NCBI GenBank assembly: GCA_000708835.1
Contig: DF237041.1
Location: 1-64,000 of the forward strand
Reading direction: 5' to 3'
Length of the DNA: 64,000 nt
Source: Klebsormidium nitens
Lineage: Eukaryota; Streptophyta; Klebsormidiophyceae; Klebsormidiales; Klebsormidiaceae
Below are positions 47,701 through 59,914 of this stretch, in pieces. Under the pieces are notes generated by a model. That model saw nothing but the letters and a program-made list of their open reading frames with translations, ran no database searches and was not told the DNA's origin. Both the position numbers and the translations under genes were made by a program. Each line of letters starts with the position of its first letter. Position 1 is the first letter of the stretch.

Positions 47701-50700
47701 TGCATATCTAAGCGATGCCAAGATTATCGTATCATCTCGCTTGCAACCGTTCAGTCAAGCTCAGTTATGTTGAGTTAAGCTGCTGTAAATGATGGACCCG
47801 AGCTTGGAGCGATGTTGTCCTCTTTTAAGCTGTCCGCATTTCTGGACACCAAGCTTCCGAACACCTTGCAGGAATCTGATTGTAGAAATCAGGGGTTCGG
47901 AGCGTCCGGACGAGGTAGTTATGTTCGGGGGGCACATTGACAGCTGGGACATCACTGACGGCGCGATCGACGACGGAGGGGGGGCCATGATCACCTGGGA
48001 GTTGAGCCCCCCTGCTGCGAGCCTTTCTACGAATTCTCTTCTCTCTCTGCTAAGAGTCAAGGCTAGCAGTACTTGCGGTGACGTGAGTTCGGATGCAGTA
48101 TCGGCCCGTTTAGAAGGGAGTCTACTGCTGTGAGGCAGGCAAAGCAATCAGTACAAAGCTGACGCGGAGACGGCGTTTGACGACTTCCCGTGATTTCTGA
48201 ATTGCGTTTGATCGAGCAGAGTAGCATCGACTCATCTGGAGCTTCTCTATTCTGTTGCACTCTTCGGCCAACGTAGTAGAAGAGTATCTCGTCGCTCAGG
48301 ATTGAGGAAAAGAGTTGAAGGCAATTAATCCTTTCTGGTCTGTACTGAGGAATCTCACGTCTGCGGGTCCACTTCCTTTGAACAATGGCCAAAAATGAAG
48401 CAGACGCTTGCATCAAGCGGATTGTGCTGTCTTTCGACGGCAGGGGAAATCTCAGAGTAAATAAAACGATGAGACTTGAGAAGAATCTGACATTCCAACA
48501 AATCGAGTAAGTATCAGGATTTTCACCATGTACGGGATATTCAAACTTTTCATCCAACGCGCTTCTCTGCTGCTGTTTCTTCCCTACAGCGAAGGCTTAA
48601 AGAGGGCGTATCACCGGGGCGACTTCAACGTCAGCACCGGTCACCGTTTAGCAGTGTTTCTCGCTCGGAGACACAAACCGAGACACCTAGCTTTCGGTGA
48701 CTGAAGAGCAGAGCGACCTGCTGAGCAGTCGCTCTGTGACGACATTCGGATGCATCCGAATACACCCTCTTTAAGAAGTTGGGAACACCCTTGAACCCAA
48801 TGCGCGTGTTTGTTCTGCCTGCAGGTCATCCGGCTGCTCCATTCTCTGGGCCTCCAACCCCGGCGGACCGTCCGCGGAGTGTTGTTCGTGAACGAGGAGA
48901 ACGGCGCGCGGGGCGGGCAGCAGTACGCGCGCGACCATGCGTCCGAAATGAACAGGTGGGCCGTCTATTTACGATTTGTTTCTGCATTACAAGAAATACA
49001 AGAGTAGCACAGCTAGTGGAAACAATGGAATACCATAATCTTTTCTTTTGAGTCTGTAGTAGTGCGGCTGTTGGGGAGCGCAACAAAGCCACCGCTGAAC
49101 AGATCTCTGACTCTGCGTTGCAAGTACCGTATTGGTCGCAAGAAAGCTCTGACGAGGTCATTTCTTTGCAAGCCCTCATAAGATGCTTCGTGGCCGTTGT
49201 CATTTTGAGAGTTTTGTTGACAAGCGGCCTTCCTGTTCTTGGGTCTGCACTTTGGGTCTCGCTGCATTGGGGAACTTGATTTGAATATCAGAAAGTGTTG
49301 GCAGCTCGCCCGTGCAGACTCCTCATTGAAGTCTGGGTTCGGATGCGAAGGCTCTCTTCCGGTCTCGAAGGGCGTCGTGTAACTTGTTCCATTTCGCTTG
49401 ACCGTTCCCCCGGCCACCCGCTCTAGTTTGCAGCTAAACGAGCGCCGCTCTGCCACAAAGTTGTAAAGAACGGGTCACAAGTCCGATTTCCTAAACGTTC
49501 GCTGACGTCTCACGTTTGTGTTCTTTCGTCAGTCGACGTCATGCTTAATAGTTGGATTCCGGCGATGTCGTGCTTGATAGTTGCGTCGAGTCTCCGTTCC
49601 CTCCGACGCCGCAGCCGACGTCATTTTTCAAAACGCTGTGCGTTTCAGGACGAGCATCGCTATCGAGACCGACGCGGGCACATTTACACCGTACGGCCTG
49701 GAGTTCACGGGGACCTCAGAGGCCAGGGCCATTCTGGAAGAGGTGAATACGCTCCTTATAACTGCCCAGCGAACCTAAGTCTGGCAGAGACGTCAGTTGA
49801 CAGATGGATGACTTTTTTTTTTTTTTTTAGTACTCGGACAGAAGCTTCTACCCTGTGTACTCCACGGAGTTTAATGAAAAGCTGAGGTATATTGCCTCCA
49901 AAAATGGAGCTTTTTTAAGAGCCTTGAAAGTCTTCAAATCTGGAGGTCATTTCCGTTCGTCTGCTGCGCCCACAAGGGCTTGTTCTCTACAGCGGGCCTA
50001 GACGCATCCTCCCTCGCAGTCCCTCAGCCTTGCCGGCGAGGTGGACCTCCGCTGTTCGGCTCGTTGAGCCATTGTCTGAAGATCGATGGGCTCGAAAGAT
50101 CCTTGCAGAGTCTTTGTGGTTTTCAGCCCAAGCATGATTCTGCGAGCTCTCCTTCGAGCGCTCGCGGTAAAGTGTCCCCGTGCACTGCGGAAGCATCCCA
50201 TTGCTTTTGGATGCGAATGCGCACTGGGGCCCGTAAAATTGCAATGACGTCACTAATGACGTCCGCTTACGTCACGTTTGCAGATAGGCCGCGCGTTTTT
50301 GTCCGAGATGGGGTTACGGCACGTGACCGACAGCGGAGGGGGCACGGACGTGTACTATACCGTAAGGACAGAATTCTAGTGTTCTTCATCTTTTCCCCCC
50401 CACAACGCATAAGTGTTGCTGGTAGTCGTCGTTCCTCAAGCACATTTTCTGATTCCCTTGTCCCGTCTAATTCCTCGGAGCTTCCACGTCAAGAACGTCT
50501 TCCAGTGGCACGCGCGTCTTCTTTTCCACCAAAGATTGTTGCTCTACGACATCGTAAACGTTCCAATTAAAGAAACAATCAGATGCATGGCGATTGCAAC
50601 TCCTGGATCTGCTTCTCGCACCCCGCTGGAACTTGTCGCGTCGGCAACGCGCAGAAGCGTCGCCTCCCCGGCGTCTCCTCTCCATCTGTTCGCTTGCAAG

Positions 50701-51950
50701 TTTCTCAGGCCCCGGTCGGGACTCGTTTGCGCTTACTATTCAGTGCCAGCGTGGCAAAGCCGTTGCGAAAGAGTGTGAAGATTGCACTCCAAAGTGAGCT
50801 GCAAATCAATGCCGCAAGTGGACCCCGCAAATTGACGCCTAAAATGGAAACGTCATTCTCCACTTTTGAGGCCCAAAAGACACGGCCACGGTCGCGAGAG
50901 ATAGGCTCCTTTCTTAGGTTCCATGATACCCACAACTTCAAAAACATCCAACAAAAGTGCACTCTACTCTACCAGCATTCGTGCGGGAATGATGCACCGG
51001 CTCTCAATCAATCTGACCAGGGCTGATTGTGCAGTGCGCGCTGGGCGTCCCTTGTGCGAGCCTGTCCGTTTTGGACCCCCGGGAATCGGACGGTCCGAAT
51101 AATCCGTGCCGAGACGTGCGTCCGCAGGGAGTGGGCCGGCCCACTTTTGGAACGAGCGCCTACTTCTGGTGAGCTTTCGCGGTGGTGCTTTGGGGCGAAT
51201 AAAGCGCTTGTGACTCTATGATAGTTCTTTGGGGGGAGAGAGCGGTTTAAATTTCGTGATCTGTTGGTAGGGAGATTTGGAAGCGTGCTCTGGTGATTCA
51301 AAGAAATTGGGAGGATGTGCGAAATAGCTTTTAAAAGGTTGTCGAGGCTCCAGGAATGCTGACGCATGAGAAGCATACGACACTTTCGGAGCTGAGAGGA
51401 GGATGAGGCCCTCGTACGCAGTTCTGTCCGGTGCTGTATGGCAGGATGGGGGCTAAGAACATACGAACGGAGCAGATTGAAGTGCTTGGTTACATGTGTC
51501 TTTTAACGATCTGCATATTTTTGTTTGCCTTTCAAACGGCATTGAGCGCTTGATAATGGTCGGCAGGATCTTCTTACAACGCACGGAATTGACGCTTCGA
51601 TCCTGCAAAGTCCTGATCTAATTGTACCTGGATTACGGAGTTGGCAGGCAGTAGTTGACTTTGGGATATCTTTTTTCCCCTCGAAACGGTGCATTGCAAA
51701 GTCACTCATCTCAACGTGGCATTGCTCGTGTCTAGAGTTTTCGTGCTTATCTGCTTTCAACGGTAGTGAACCTTATCAAAGATCCTTGTCATTCTTTTAA
51801 AGGTATCACCACAGCGCGGCAGACACACCCGACAAGATGTCGCCCCAGCAGCTGCAACAATGCGCCGCAAGTCTCGCAACCTGGGTCTACGCAATCGCAA
51901 GCTTGGACGAAATTCTGCCCCGTGGGGAGGCGACTGTCAGGCCGCAGTGA
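44776..51950 (+). CDS. Secreted M28 metallopeptidase, carboxypeptidase Q-like
   Basis: Ten exons: 44776-44940, 45477-45607, 46109-46202, 47001-47515, 47872-48082 (3' end uncertain), 48825-48955, 49649-49742, 50284-50361, 51128-51168 and 51803-51950; about 535 aa. The first exon encodes a hydrophobic signal segment (ALCFCIVSLLILIEA). Exons 3-4 match the family start (FERLAYVADTFGPRFSGT, VPRWVRGAEQARLVSPRNKTL). Zinc-site residues are present: H in GGHIDSWD, D in DDGGG, the E pair in NEENG, D in IETDAGTF and H in WYHHSAADTPDKM. All of the M28 dizinc set is thus visible. Family role: a secreted or lysosomal/vacuolar dipeptidase. Between ITWE (about 48000) and VIRLL (48825) no GT donor restores frame at the conserved point; the next frame-keeping donor (GTGAGT after 48082) adds about 24 unconserved residues. 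A very short 41-nt exon is needed near the end. Confidence 0.85.
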
Positions 51951-53366
51951 GGCAGCTGCATTTCATGTGGTCACGAACTAACGGCTGGCAAAGCAACTGT
52001 TGGTTGAGTTCATTGTCATACGCATCGAGAAAGCTAATTTTCATTTAGATGCTCGCAATGCTCGCAGCGAGCGCAGATGTGAAGGTTTGATAGATTAATG
52101 TCAGGGATACTGTTAAAACCCAACATAAGAGAAGGCGGACTGAAGATTGCACGCGATTGACTAATTGCCAGAAAATACCTTCTCGATGACTCAAGTTGTC
52201 TCAGCAGCTCGATCCCGGTGACTGCCACGTTTTCGAGAAGCTCAGATCTGCCTGACTTTGCGGAAAGGGAGCCGCTTGTCGAGGCCTCCCTTGCAGTGCT
52301 TGAGTCTAAGACTTGTAAGCTTGAATCGAGTCCAAACATTCAACCGCAGCCCGGCCGCTATATATGTGTTGGACTCCTGGGGCGCAAAGTGCATGGTAAG
52401 TCATGGTCACTCGCCCACACATGCACATTTGAACACGATCGGATATGATCGTCGGAGCTTACCGTCTCGATCGCAGGAATCATGCATATACATATCGCAT
52501 CAGGTGACATTCCTTGCACGCGATGCACTATATTCGGCGGGCGGCAAATCTGCGCATACTGCATCCGCATCAGATCGACATGCATATTTGCGGATCGATT
52601 GCATCTATAATTTATGCGCATTGAACGGTTGCAACCGTCCAATGCAATGATGGCCGCCGCGTGAGCGTTGTAGCTAGCTCGCCGTGGCGTACGACAGCAT
52701 TACATGAAAATATATGCACCAACCAGCTGGCATGTGGGCCCGGGACGGCGGCGCGTGCGGCACACGACACCACGGCACATGCTATTATTCATTCCTGATG
52801 GTTGCGGTCCTTCGATAGAAAGCTGCCAGCCTTGCATGATGTTAGTTGAAAATCCTCGTACGTTTCAGCGGGATGCATACCCAACAGCCAACAGCCAGTG
52901 AACCATCCCGTATATCTAGCTTTCCGGAACGGTGGCGGCTTCTGAGGATAAGCTGTCGTGTATCCAGATTCCAAGGGCTCACCGTCTCGTGAATCAACGC
53001 ACTGCAGTGTGTAACTAAGGCTCAATTGCAAAGCACCGTAAGCTCGTCATCTGTGCATGCATGCCGACACGGGCCGCCCAGTACAAAACCAGGTAGCGGC
53101 TGTGTCCCACCGTTTCAGTGGTGAGCGGCGGTTGACTCACAGACGTCTGACAAAGCAGGATCAGCCACAGCCTGCTAAATACAACACCAGCAGCAGTGCG
53201 TGAACATTGTCCAAGAAATTTCCCAACAACATATTGTTGGACACTGATTGAACGGGATTCAACCCCACTTTGCCACAGGTACCGTCTTTGTGTGTGCTTA
53301 TGTTCAAAACCAACCTGATATACCTGAAGCAAACCCTTCCGAGAAGCAAGCAAGTCTGCGACTTGC
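51951..53366. other. Convergent spacer between the peptidase and L11 genes
   Basis: Both genes end toward this stretch, so its edges are 3' UTRs. A part at about 52450-52760 is rich in GCATATN and ATGCAT words, like the islands near 18100-18800 and 60700-61450. I see no gene or RNA. Confidence 0.45.
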
Positions 53367-56300
53367 TCAAGCCTCGACCACAATACCCATGTTCTTTGCG
53401 GTCCCCGACACAATGTTGACGGCAGCGTCGAGACTGATGCAGTTCAAGTCCGGCAGCTTCGTCTTGGCAATCTCCTCTACCTGGGCTCTTGTGATCGTTC
53501 CGACCCGCTCCTTGCTCGACTTTCCGGACCCCTTCTCAACACCTGCGCCATTGAGATCCACTTCGACACGTCAGAATAAAGGGGTTACATAAGAGACCCT
53601 GACAAAGGTAACACGGGGTAGATCACGGTCGTTTCACTGAGACTGTCGCACATACACTGCTGGGCAAAGCTTCATGGACATACCATACGAGGGGCAAATG
53701 GTCTTTCCACTGTCAATGGAAACCCCAGGTTAATCAAAACCATACTCCATTGATACTGCAAAGACACCGTAGTAAGAACCGGAAAGCAATCGGTCAGTGG
53801 TGTGAATTCGACAATCAAGTCGATGCTTAGGGATTGCGTCGTCCCTCACGATAAATCATAACCTCTGGCCACAAGCCGACCGTTCTGAGCTCACGAGACG
53901 TCCTGAATCGCTGTCTGCGTTCTTGATGCTTTCCGTTTACAAGCACGTGCTTCTGAGCGACTTTGTCATAAAAACGACGTGAAGCACGCACTGAGCTTCC
54001 ATCTTTAAATCGCACTTTTCGCCAACCGAACCAAGCATGTTCCATCTTCCAGTCAATCTGGCTTTGAGCTCAGTCCTAAGCATGACATACCGTTCCTCAA
54101 GCCAGACTTTCAGCTTCGTTATCCAGTCGCTGATTCTTAGAAATCCGTTTGATCGGAGCGTGAAGGTGGAACATCTCACCTGCGGCCTTCTTTATAAGCA
54201 CGGACGCGGGGGGCGTTTTCAAGATGAAAGTAAAGCTCTTGTCCTGCAAGGGATGAAGCAAAGCTTTAGGGAATCATCAGACGTGTCAAAACATGCCAGT
54301 CGACCCCGTCTGCTAAAAGGGTAGATGCAGCTAGGGTGCTCTTTCTGCTGATCGTTTTGGGACAGCGAGTTATGTTGATCACAAAACAACATTACCCTTT
54401 TTGAATCGATGTCACACGACGAGCAGTAGCGCCTTCACAAAAGTGCCGATCTGCTGATACACCCACCATCAGATGCGGAAGGCTTGCGAAACGATGAGGA
54501 TGACATGTGGCCATGATTGGTGCATGGCTTCTGTGACCAGGAATTGACACCCCCTCATCCTTGACCACGATTCTGTGCAATGGTTTCCTTACACTCAATT
54601 GACCAGGGTCACATGCTTACATCCAGTGTCAAACGCAATCACTGTGTCGATTGGCAGGCTCAGCGTCAATCCTATGGCGTGTTGACAACAGCAAAGAGGC
54701 CTTCTTCCAATCCGCAATCTGGTCTGCTTACCTTTGTCCTTTGAAAAAACTCAGAAAATTAGGCAATTTGAAGACCTCGAGCCTTTTGGGAAGCGACTCT
54801 GTAGACTGCCCTTGCCTCCAAGGCTCCCACTTTGACGTCTTCTATTATTACTCAGGCCCAACCGCAAAGCAAGTGCGGGCGTTCGATACAGCATTCTTCT
54901 CGAAACCCCTGCAGACACTCTGTCTGACATCTCAGCCTCAAGTGCATAATGACGTTCCGATCGTAAATATTTGCCGGTCGAAACTGCGAATTGGACGCAA
55001 CTCACATAACCACAAGAAGCTCAAAGACAATCGGCCTTTTCAGGATTTAAAGTCTGCAACATGAAACCGTCAACTTGACCACGACAGGTACTTCAACGAG
55101 GCGGCTCACATCAAACACGGTGATCTCGACGGGAATGACAAAGCCCGCCTTGTCGGCCGTCCGCGCATTGTACTCTTTGCAGAACATCATGATGTTCACA
55201 CCCTTGGCACCGAGGGCGGGGCCGACAGGGGGTGCCGGGGTGGCTTTGCCGGCGTCTAGAGCGAGCTTAATCAACCCCACAACTGCAAACATGTTATTTC
55301 TGATTGAGCTTTGCAGTATGTTACCCGCTTAAGAGTGTTTTTACTTCCATGAGCAACTTGAGGCTTCAGCACTCTTAAGTCAACGTAGGAGGAGTAGCAT
55401 GACCACTCAGGTCAATTCTGACCAGAAACTTGGCGAATGACTTCGTGAACAGTATCTTCGAATCATCGTCGCTTCTGAAATGCACGGCCGGAAAGCTGCA
55501 GATGACCTAAGCTTTGCTGGGCCTTGCAAAATGACCATTGAGTTGCAATGCACGCTCAATTGAGATGCTGCAATGTGAAAAAACTAAAGAAAGCAGATGT
55601 TCGAAGTCTATGGTTTCCCATTCTGCCTTCCCCCTCTTCTTTCCACAAGGTCGATTGCACTCTCTACAGCGATGTGTGCTAAAGCAAACGCTTTTGCACC
55701 ACTCTTGAGATCGGGGTTTACTACAGACTGATTGCAGGGCCCAAAAAATGCACTTACCAAATGAACAAGTGAAAGACATGAGCGTCTCGCTTTACAATCT
55801 ACTGAACCATTCACTTGCAGGAGCCTAGTCAAATCTGACCAGAAGGGGCGCCCTTCTGGTTCATGGTGCTTAACCTGGAGTGCCGTCCAACTTCCATTGA
55901 CTTAGAAGACAAAGTAAGCGGAGCTAATGTGGATAATCTGCATTGAGCGGCCCCATCAAATAAAGCAACCGCTGAATCTGAAGATACTTCTGCAAAGCCT
56001 AATGACTTCCATCAGGAAAAGCTGAAGGATACGCTGGCGAGGCGCCTACATTGGTAATGGTCCTCTATCTGCCAGTCGCAATTACCAACAGGAGCTTCAT
56101 TGTGCAACCACGGCGCTTTGGTGTAAGCATTACCGACACCCCTTCAGCAAAAATGTGTGGGCTAACGAACGATGGAGGACACGAAAACCTACCCTTCTTG
56201 GCCTTTCCGCCAGCCTTTGGGGGCGCCATAGCAACAGGCGTGAGCCTCGTCTTCTGCCGCCTCTCTACGGTTGTGCATTGCACCCGCAACCTGTCGCCGC

Positions 56301-56466
56301 CAAAGGCCCCATTCGCACTGCCCAGCCCTGTGCTCGCTCCAGCCGGTGTGAACGAGCTTCGAAGGGCTGCAGACGGCCTGTCAGTGGTTGCTTGTGCGCT
56401 TGAGCTTGTTGATAAGCAAGCGGTTGAAAGACTTGCACTGCATCTAGATAAAAGAGAGGACGCCAT
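53367..56466 (-). CDS. RPL11: Plastid ribosomal protein L11 (uL11c)
   Basis: Four exons in transcript order, 56193-56466, 55110-55282, 54180-54243 and 53367-53542, join in frame to give 228 aa. The first 75 or so residues are a Ser/Ala/Arg-rich transit peptide ([14 protein letters not shown]...). The L11 N-terminal domain follows: [36 protein letters not shown], then [11 protein letters not shown] and [20 protein letters not shown] across the next junction. The rRNA-binding C-terminal domain has [30 protein letters not shown] and the end motif [13 protein letters not shown]. Plastid L11 binds the GTPase-associated centre of 23S rRNA. The acidic/basic pattern and PPVGPALG motif are bacterial-type, as expected for a plastid rather than cytosolic protein; a mitochondrial location is less likely because of the transit peptide style. 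Confidence 0.95.
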
Positions 56467-57428
56467 TCCGGCCCACAGAACTCCACCGCTTTATCGGGTG
56501 CACAAGGGGGACGCTCACCAATGACCGAGAATGATTTCAAAGTCCCTGAGAAGTGTTGCTGAATTTCAGGGTCCAATGTCGTCCTCCCTTTACGTGGCAG
56601 CGCTCCTGAACCCTAACTCTGCACTGCAGCGGGCGCCTTATGAACCTCTCAGCTTGAAGTTGAAGAGGACAGCTGAGAGCACGCAGGGAAAACGTTGCAC
56701 GTTGCAGACTCTTTCGTAAAATTTTCAAACCCTGGTAAACCCTTTTTTTATAGCCGAAACCCAGCCACGGTATGTCCAGGTTGCAGATCCCTTAAAAAAT
56801 CCAGACAATCGTAACCAGCTTCTGTAACCTCTTGGAGAAAGACGGAAAATCACTGTTCAAAGAAGCACGACTCGGAACGACCCTTCTAGGAAGAGCGCTT
56901 CATGGCACTGGCAGCATTGCCTCTCAGCAAGGTCTCTCTGGTTCCGAGTCTGGGGTCCATCAGAAGAGGCCGCAGGTAGAAGTGAAACCCTTCTGAAGCT
57001 TGGGCATGTAGGAGAATGCACCAGTGGTGCAGCTCATCCACTCATAGTTAGCAATGGTGAAAGTCACCTGGCCCGGTAGGCTGTATTGGAGATGGTTGTT
57101 GTGCTGTGCATAAAGTAGGCTGTCAGTTCAAGTCAGGGCAAGATAGCTGTACACACAGTTGTCCCCTTTTTGTCCTAAGATTGATACATTGACAACAGCA
57201 CTGGCGTGCGAACCTGCCTTTTGAAAGCGGGAGTGACCAGCTTGCTCACATGGTTCTCCATCCATTCCCAATCGTACAGCTAAGATATTCCCTTTGCTAG
57301 CCATACACTGTGTGTTCGTCTTGACCAAGTTCTGGTCTTTGAAGTTGAAGACTTTTCGTTGGCCTTTTGGAACCAGTTGTGTGATTGGCACATGGTCGTG
57401 GTGAAAAAGCCAGCGGAATCTTGCCGGT
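56467..57428. promoter_or_regulatory. Divergent spacer between L11 and J-domain genes
   Basis: The two genes are transcribed away from this 960-bp stretch, so both promoters should be here. No clear gene, TATA box or RNA is visible. Confidence 0.4.
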
Positions 57429-59914
57429 ATGTCTACATGGGAGGAGCGGATGCAAGCGGAGAGAGGATGTCAACTAGAGCTCCAGAAGCAGAAGATTGGA
57501 GGCACTGCAGAGTTCCGAAAATGGGCCGTTCGAAATCATCCGGACAAGGGCGGGAAGCTCCGCGTGTTTCAGAAAGTGTCCGGGTAAGCGGTAGCGGACT
57601 GTGTTAAAAGCGCTGGAGAGACTTATCAGGTTTTTCAAAGGGTTTTCAAATCGCTCTTGGAAGAGAGAACCTGAGGGAGGATCTAAGAAGGTCTGTGAAG
57701 GGTGGTAAGGTGGTGGTAAGGTGTCCTCGCGTCTGCCTCTTTCACTGTTTTACCTGGGAGGTAAACACAAAGGCCCTTTGTGGAGTTTCTCAATCAATTT
57801 TTATATGCCGGGAAGCGCCTTTGAAGATGAGCAAGGTCGAGTCCCTTCTCAAAGTGGGCCAACAGACTTGTTTTCATGTATATGATCTAAACCAACGGTT
57901 TGCTCCCTTCAACATACTGTTGCTAGCAAGTGCTCTAGCTGTTGAGCATGTAAACTTGGTGGCAATCTGGCGCTTCTGAAGTCCATGGGTAACCAGGGAG
58001 CAACACAAAATCTTGGCGCCTCTCAATCTAGATTCTGGAGATGTTAAAACTCAGGCGCGTATCCAAAGTGCACTTGAGACGCGCCCTGAGAGCATCAGGC
58101 AAAAGCTTCCAAGTACGTCCCACCGCAGATACTGATTCGTCGAAGCCTAGTTTGGGTTTAGAAAGGATCTGTCCTGTCAAAAGCTAACCCACTTCTTATG
58201 CACTTCCCTCCTTTCTGAGGAGGTGTACTTCTGATGTTTTGTCTCTTTGTCACCTGGAAAATTACAGTGTCAGTCAGGGTATACACAGCCTCATTTCGGA
58301 AAGCCGTCAGTCCCTGTCCTGTATCATCGACACGTGAGACTGAGAAGATCTAGAGGGTTAACGTAGGGTAGGAGAATCGATGCAGTTTTGAAGTGAAAGC
58401 CCTTCTGCTGAATTATATACTTCACCTGCATCCACGAACTACCAGTCAGTCACTATTATGACAGCGTTCCCTTACTAAACAACGCTTTGTCGCTGCAGAT
58501 GCGTGGACTTGATGTATAAAACCTCTGAAGCAGACACCACTGGTCCGTCTACATCCTACTCCCAATCGACAAGTCGCCCCCCGGGAAAGCGAACCAAACC
58601 TCGGACCGCAAAACCCGCCCAGTCGGACTACTATTGGTCCGCTTACGAGGAGTACGAGTCGGACGACGACTTCATTTTTGGCGGCGGAACGCGCTTCTCC
58701 CGTGGGTCACAGTACCGACCGAGAGACGCGCGGCGGCGCGAAAGCAATCGCGCGTATGGATTCCGGGGGACGAGTCCGATGGACGACAACGTCACGTTCG
58801 AGGATTGGGAGGAGTTCGAAGAGTTTATCCGGGAGCATGTCAGGAAGCGGGAGTATGAGGCGCGGCGGACGGAAGAGACGCAGAAGGAACGGAAGAGGGA
58901 GAAGCGGAAGGAACGAGAGAAGGAGAGAGAAAAAGAACGGCAGGAGCGGGAAGCACGGCCGAGGGGGGGCAGGGACGGAAGGACGGAAACAGATGCGGCG
59001 AAGGCGCAACGGGCGACATCGCCAGATGAATGGCGAGGACCGGCGAGTGAGTACTGACAGTCGACTCCAGATTTTCTGCCGCTCTGGTCATTTGTTCTGT
59101 CGTCTGCTGACTTTGGGAAGTATGCACATCGCATGGCCCGGTAGCAGGCCAAAGGAAAGAGAACTTGCGATCCAGAACTATTTCCGCTTGTCGTGATAGC
59201 TCCAAGCACCGACGCTTTTCCGTCCGGATGGCTCGCAAAGTTGGCTGGCTGGCTTATTCCAATCAGGTTCAAGTAACTCAGGCTGCTAGCAAGGGGACGT
59301 ACAAGTCCGGAACCTCCCTTCCATCAACATCCAAGTCTGTAAGGCCTTCCGTGGCTGTCTTGCTTTAAGTACAAAGGTTATCAACGATGGGGTATCCGGC
59401 ACAAGACTTACAGATCACCTCAAATCCGGGACTCCAGAGGGCAGACATTGGAGTGCCTCTTGTCAACCTCAGCACCTGACCCAGTAACCTCGGCGCCGCT
59501 CCCCAGGGCTCTGCGGCTCGTATTTTCCTTGGGTGACGCCTTGCTCAGCTATTCCGATCCCCTTTCTACCCGAAGTCGGTCAAATTTTCAAGAGAGAGTG
59601 ACACCATCCTCGTCTGCGCAGATCCGTACCAGGCCCCAGAAGCGCCCAAGCCGTCGCGCAGGCGCCCCCCCCGTCAGGAGCCCAGGGAACGGACCCCCCG
59701 GGAGAAGGGCCGCGCTGCGGCGCAGGACTTTCTGCAGCGGCTGAAGCGCGCGTTTCAGTTCGAGGGGCAGACGAGGCAGCAGAGGGAGGGGGAGATGAGC
59801 TGGCGGCACCGGCTCTCGAGACCGCAGCGTAAGTCGTCAGTTGCAGCAATCTTCCGTTTCATTTTGTATTTCCAAGGTAAAGTTGAAGTGCGACAGGAAA
59901 TGATCTGTGGCTAG
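57429..59914 (+). CDS. Small J-domain protein with charged coiled coil
   Basis: Exons 57429-57583, 58499-59046 and 59622-59914 join in frame. Exon 1 starts MSTWEERMQAERG and contains FRKWAVRNHPDKGG (the J-domain HPD), then FQKVS, completed in exon 2 by CVDLMYK. Only the J-domain core from helix II on is obvious; helix I is weak. Next come a Ser/Thr/Pro linker, an aromatic/acidic patch (DYYWSAYEEYESDDDFIFGG), and a strongly charged segment (EKERKREKRKERE-type). Exon 3 is Pro/Arg-rich, then AQDFLQRLKRAFQFEG. Partners are unknown; J domains stimulate Hsp70 ATPase. A strong donor (GTGAGT at 59047) supports exon 3, but read-through would end at ASEY (59057). The 3' end is uncertain: a GTAAGT donor at 59829 could lead to a further exon I could not place. 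Confidence 0.7.

Noticed and set aside
49831-49885. Possible exon after a poly-T acceptor (YSDRSFYPVYS-like)
   Set aside because: Including it in the peptidase breaks frame, since the next conserved exon (50284) joins directly in phase to 49742.
58643-59272. 209-residue minus-strand frame, rich in Ser/Arg
   Set aside because: It is the reverse shadow of the charged coiled-coil exon of the J-domain gene; composition alone keeps it open.
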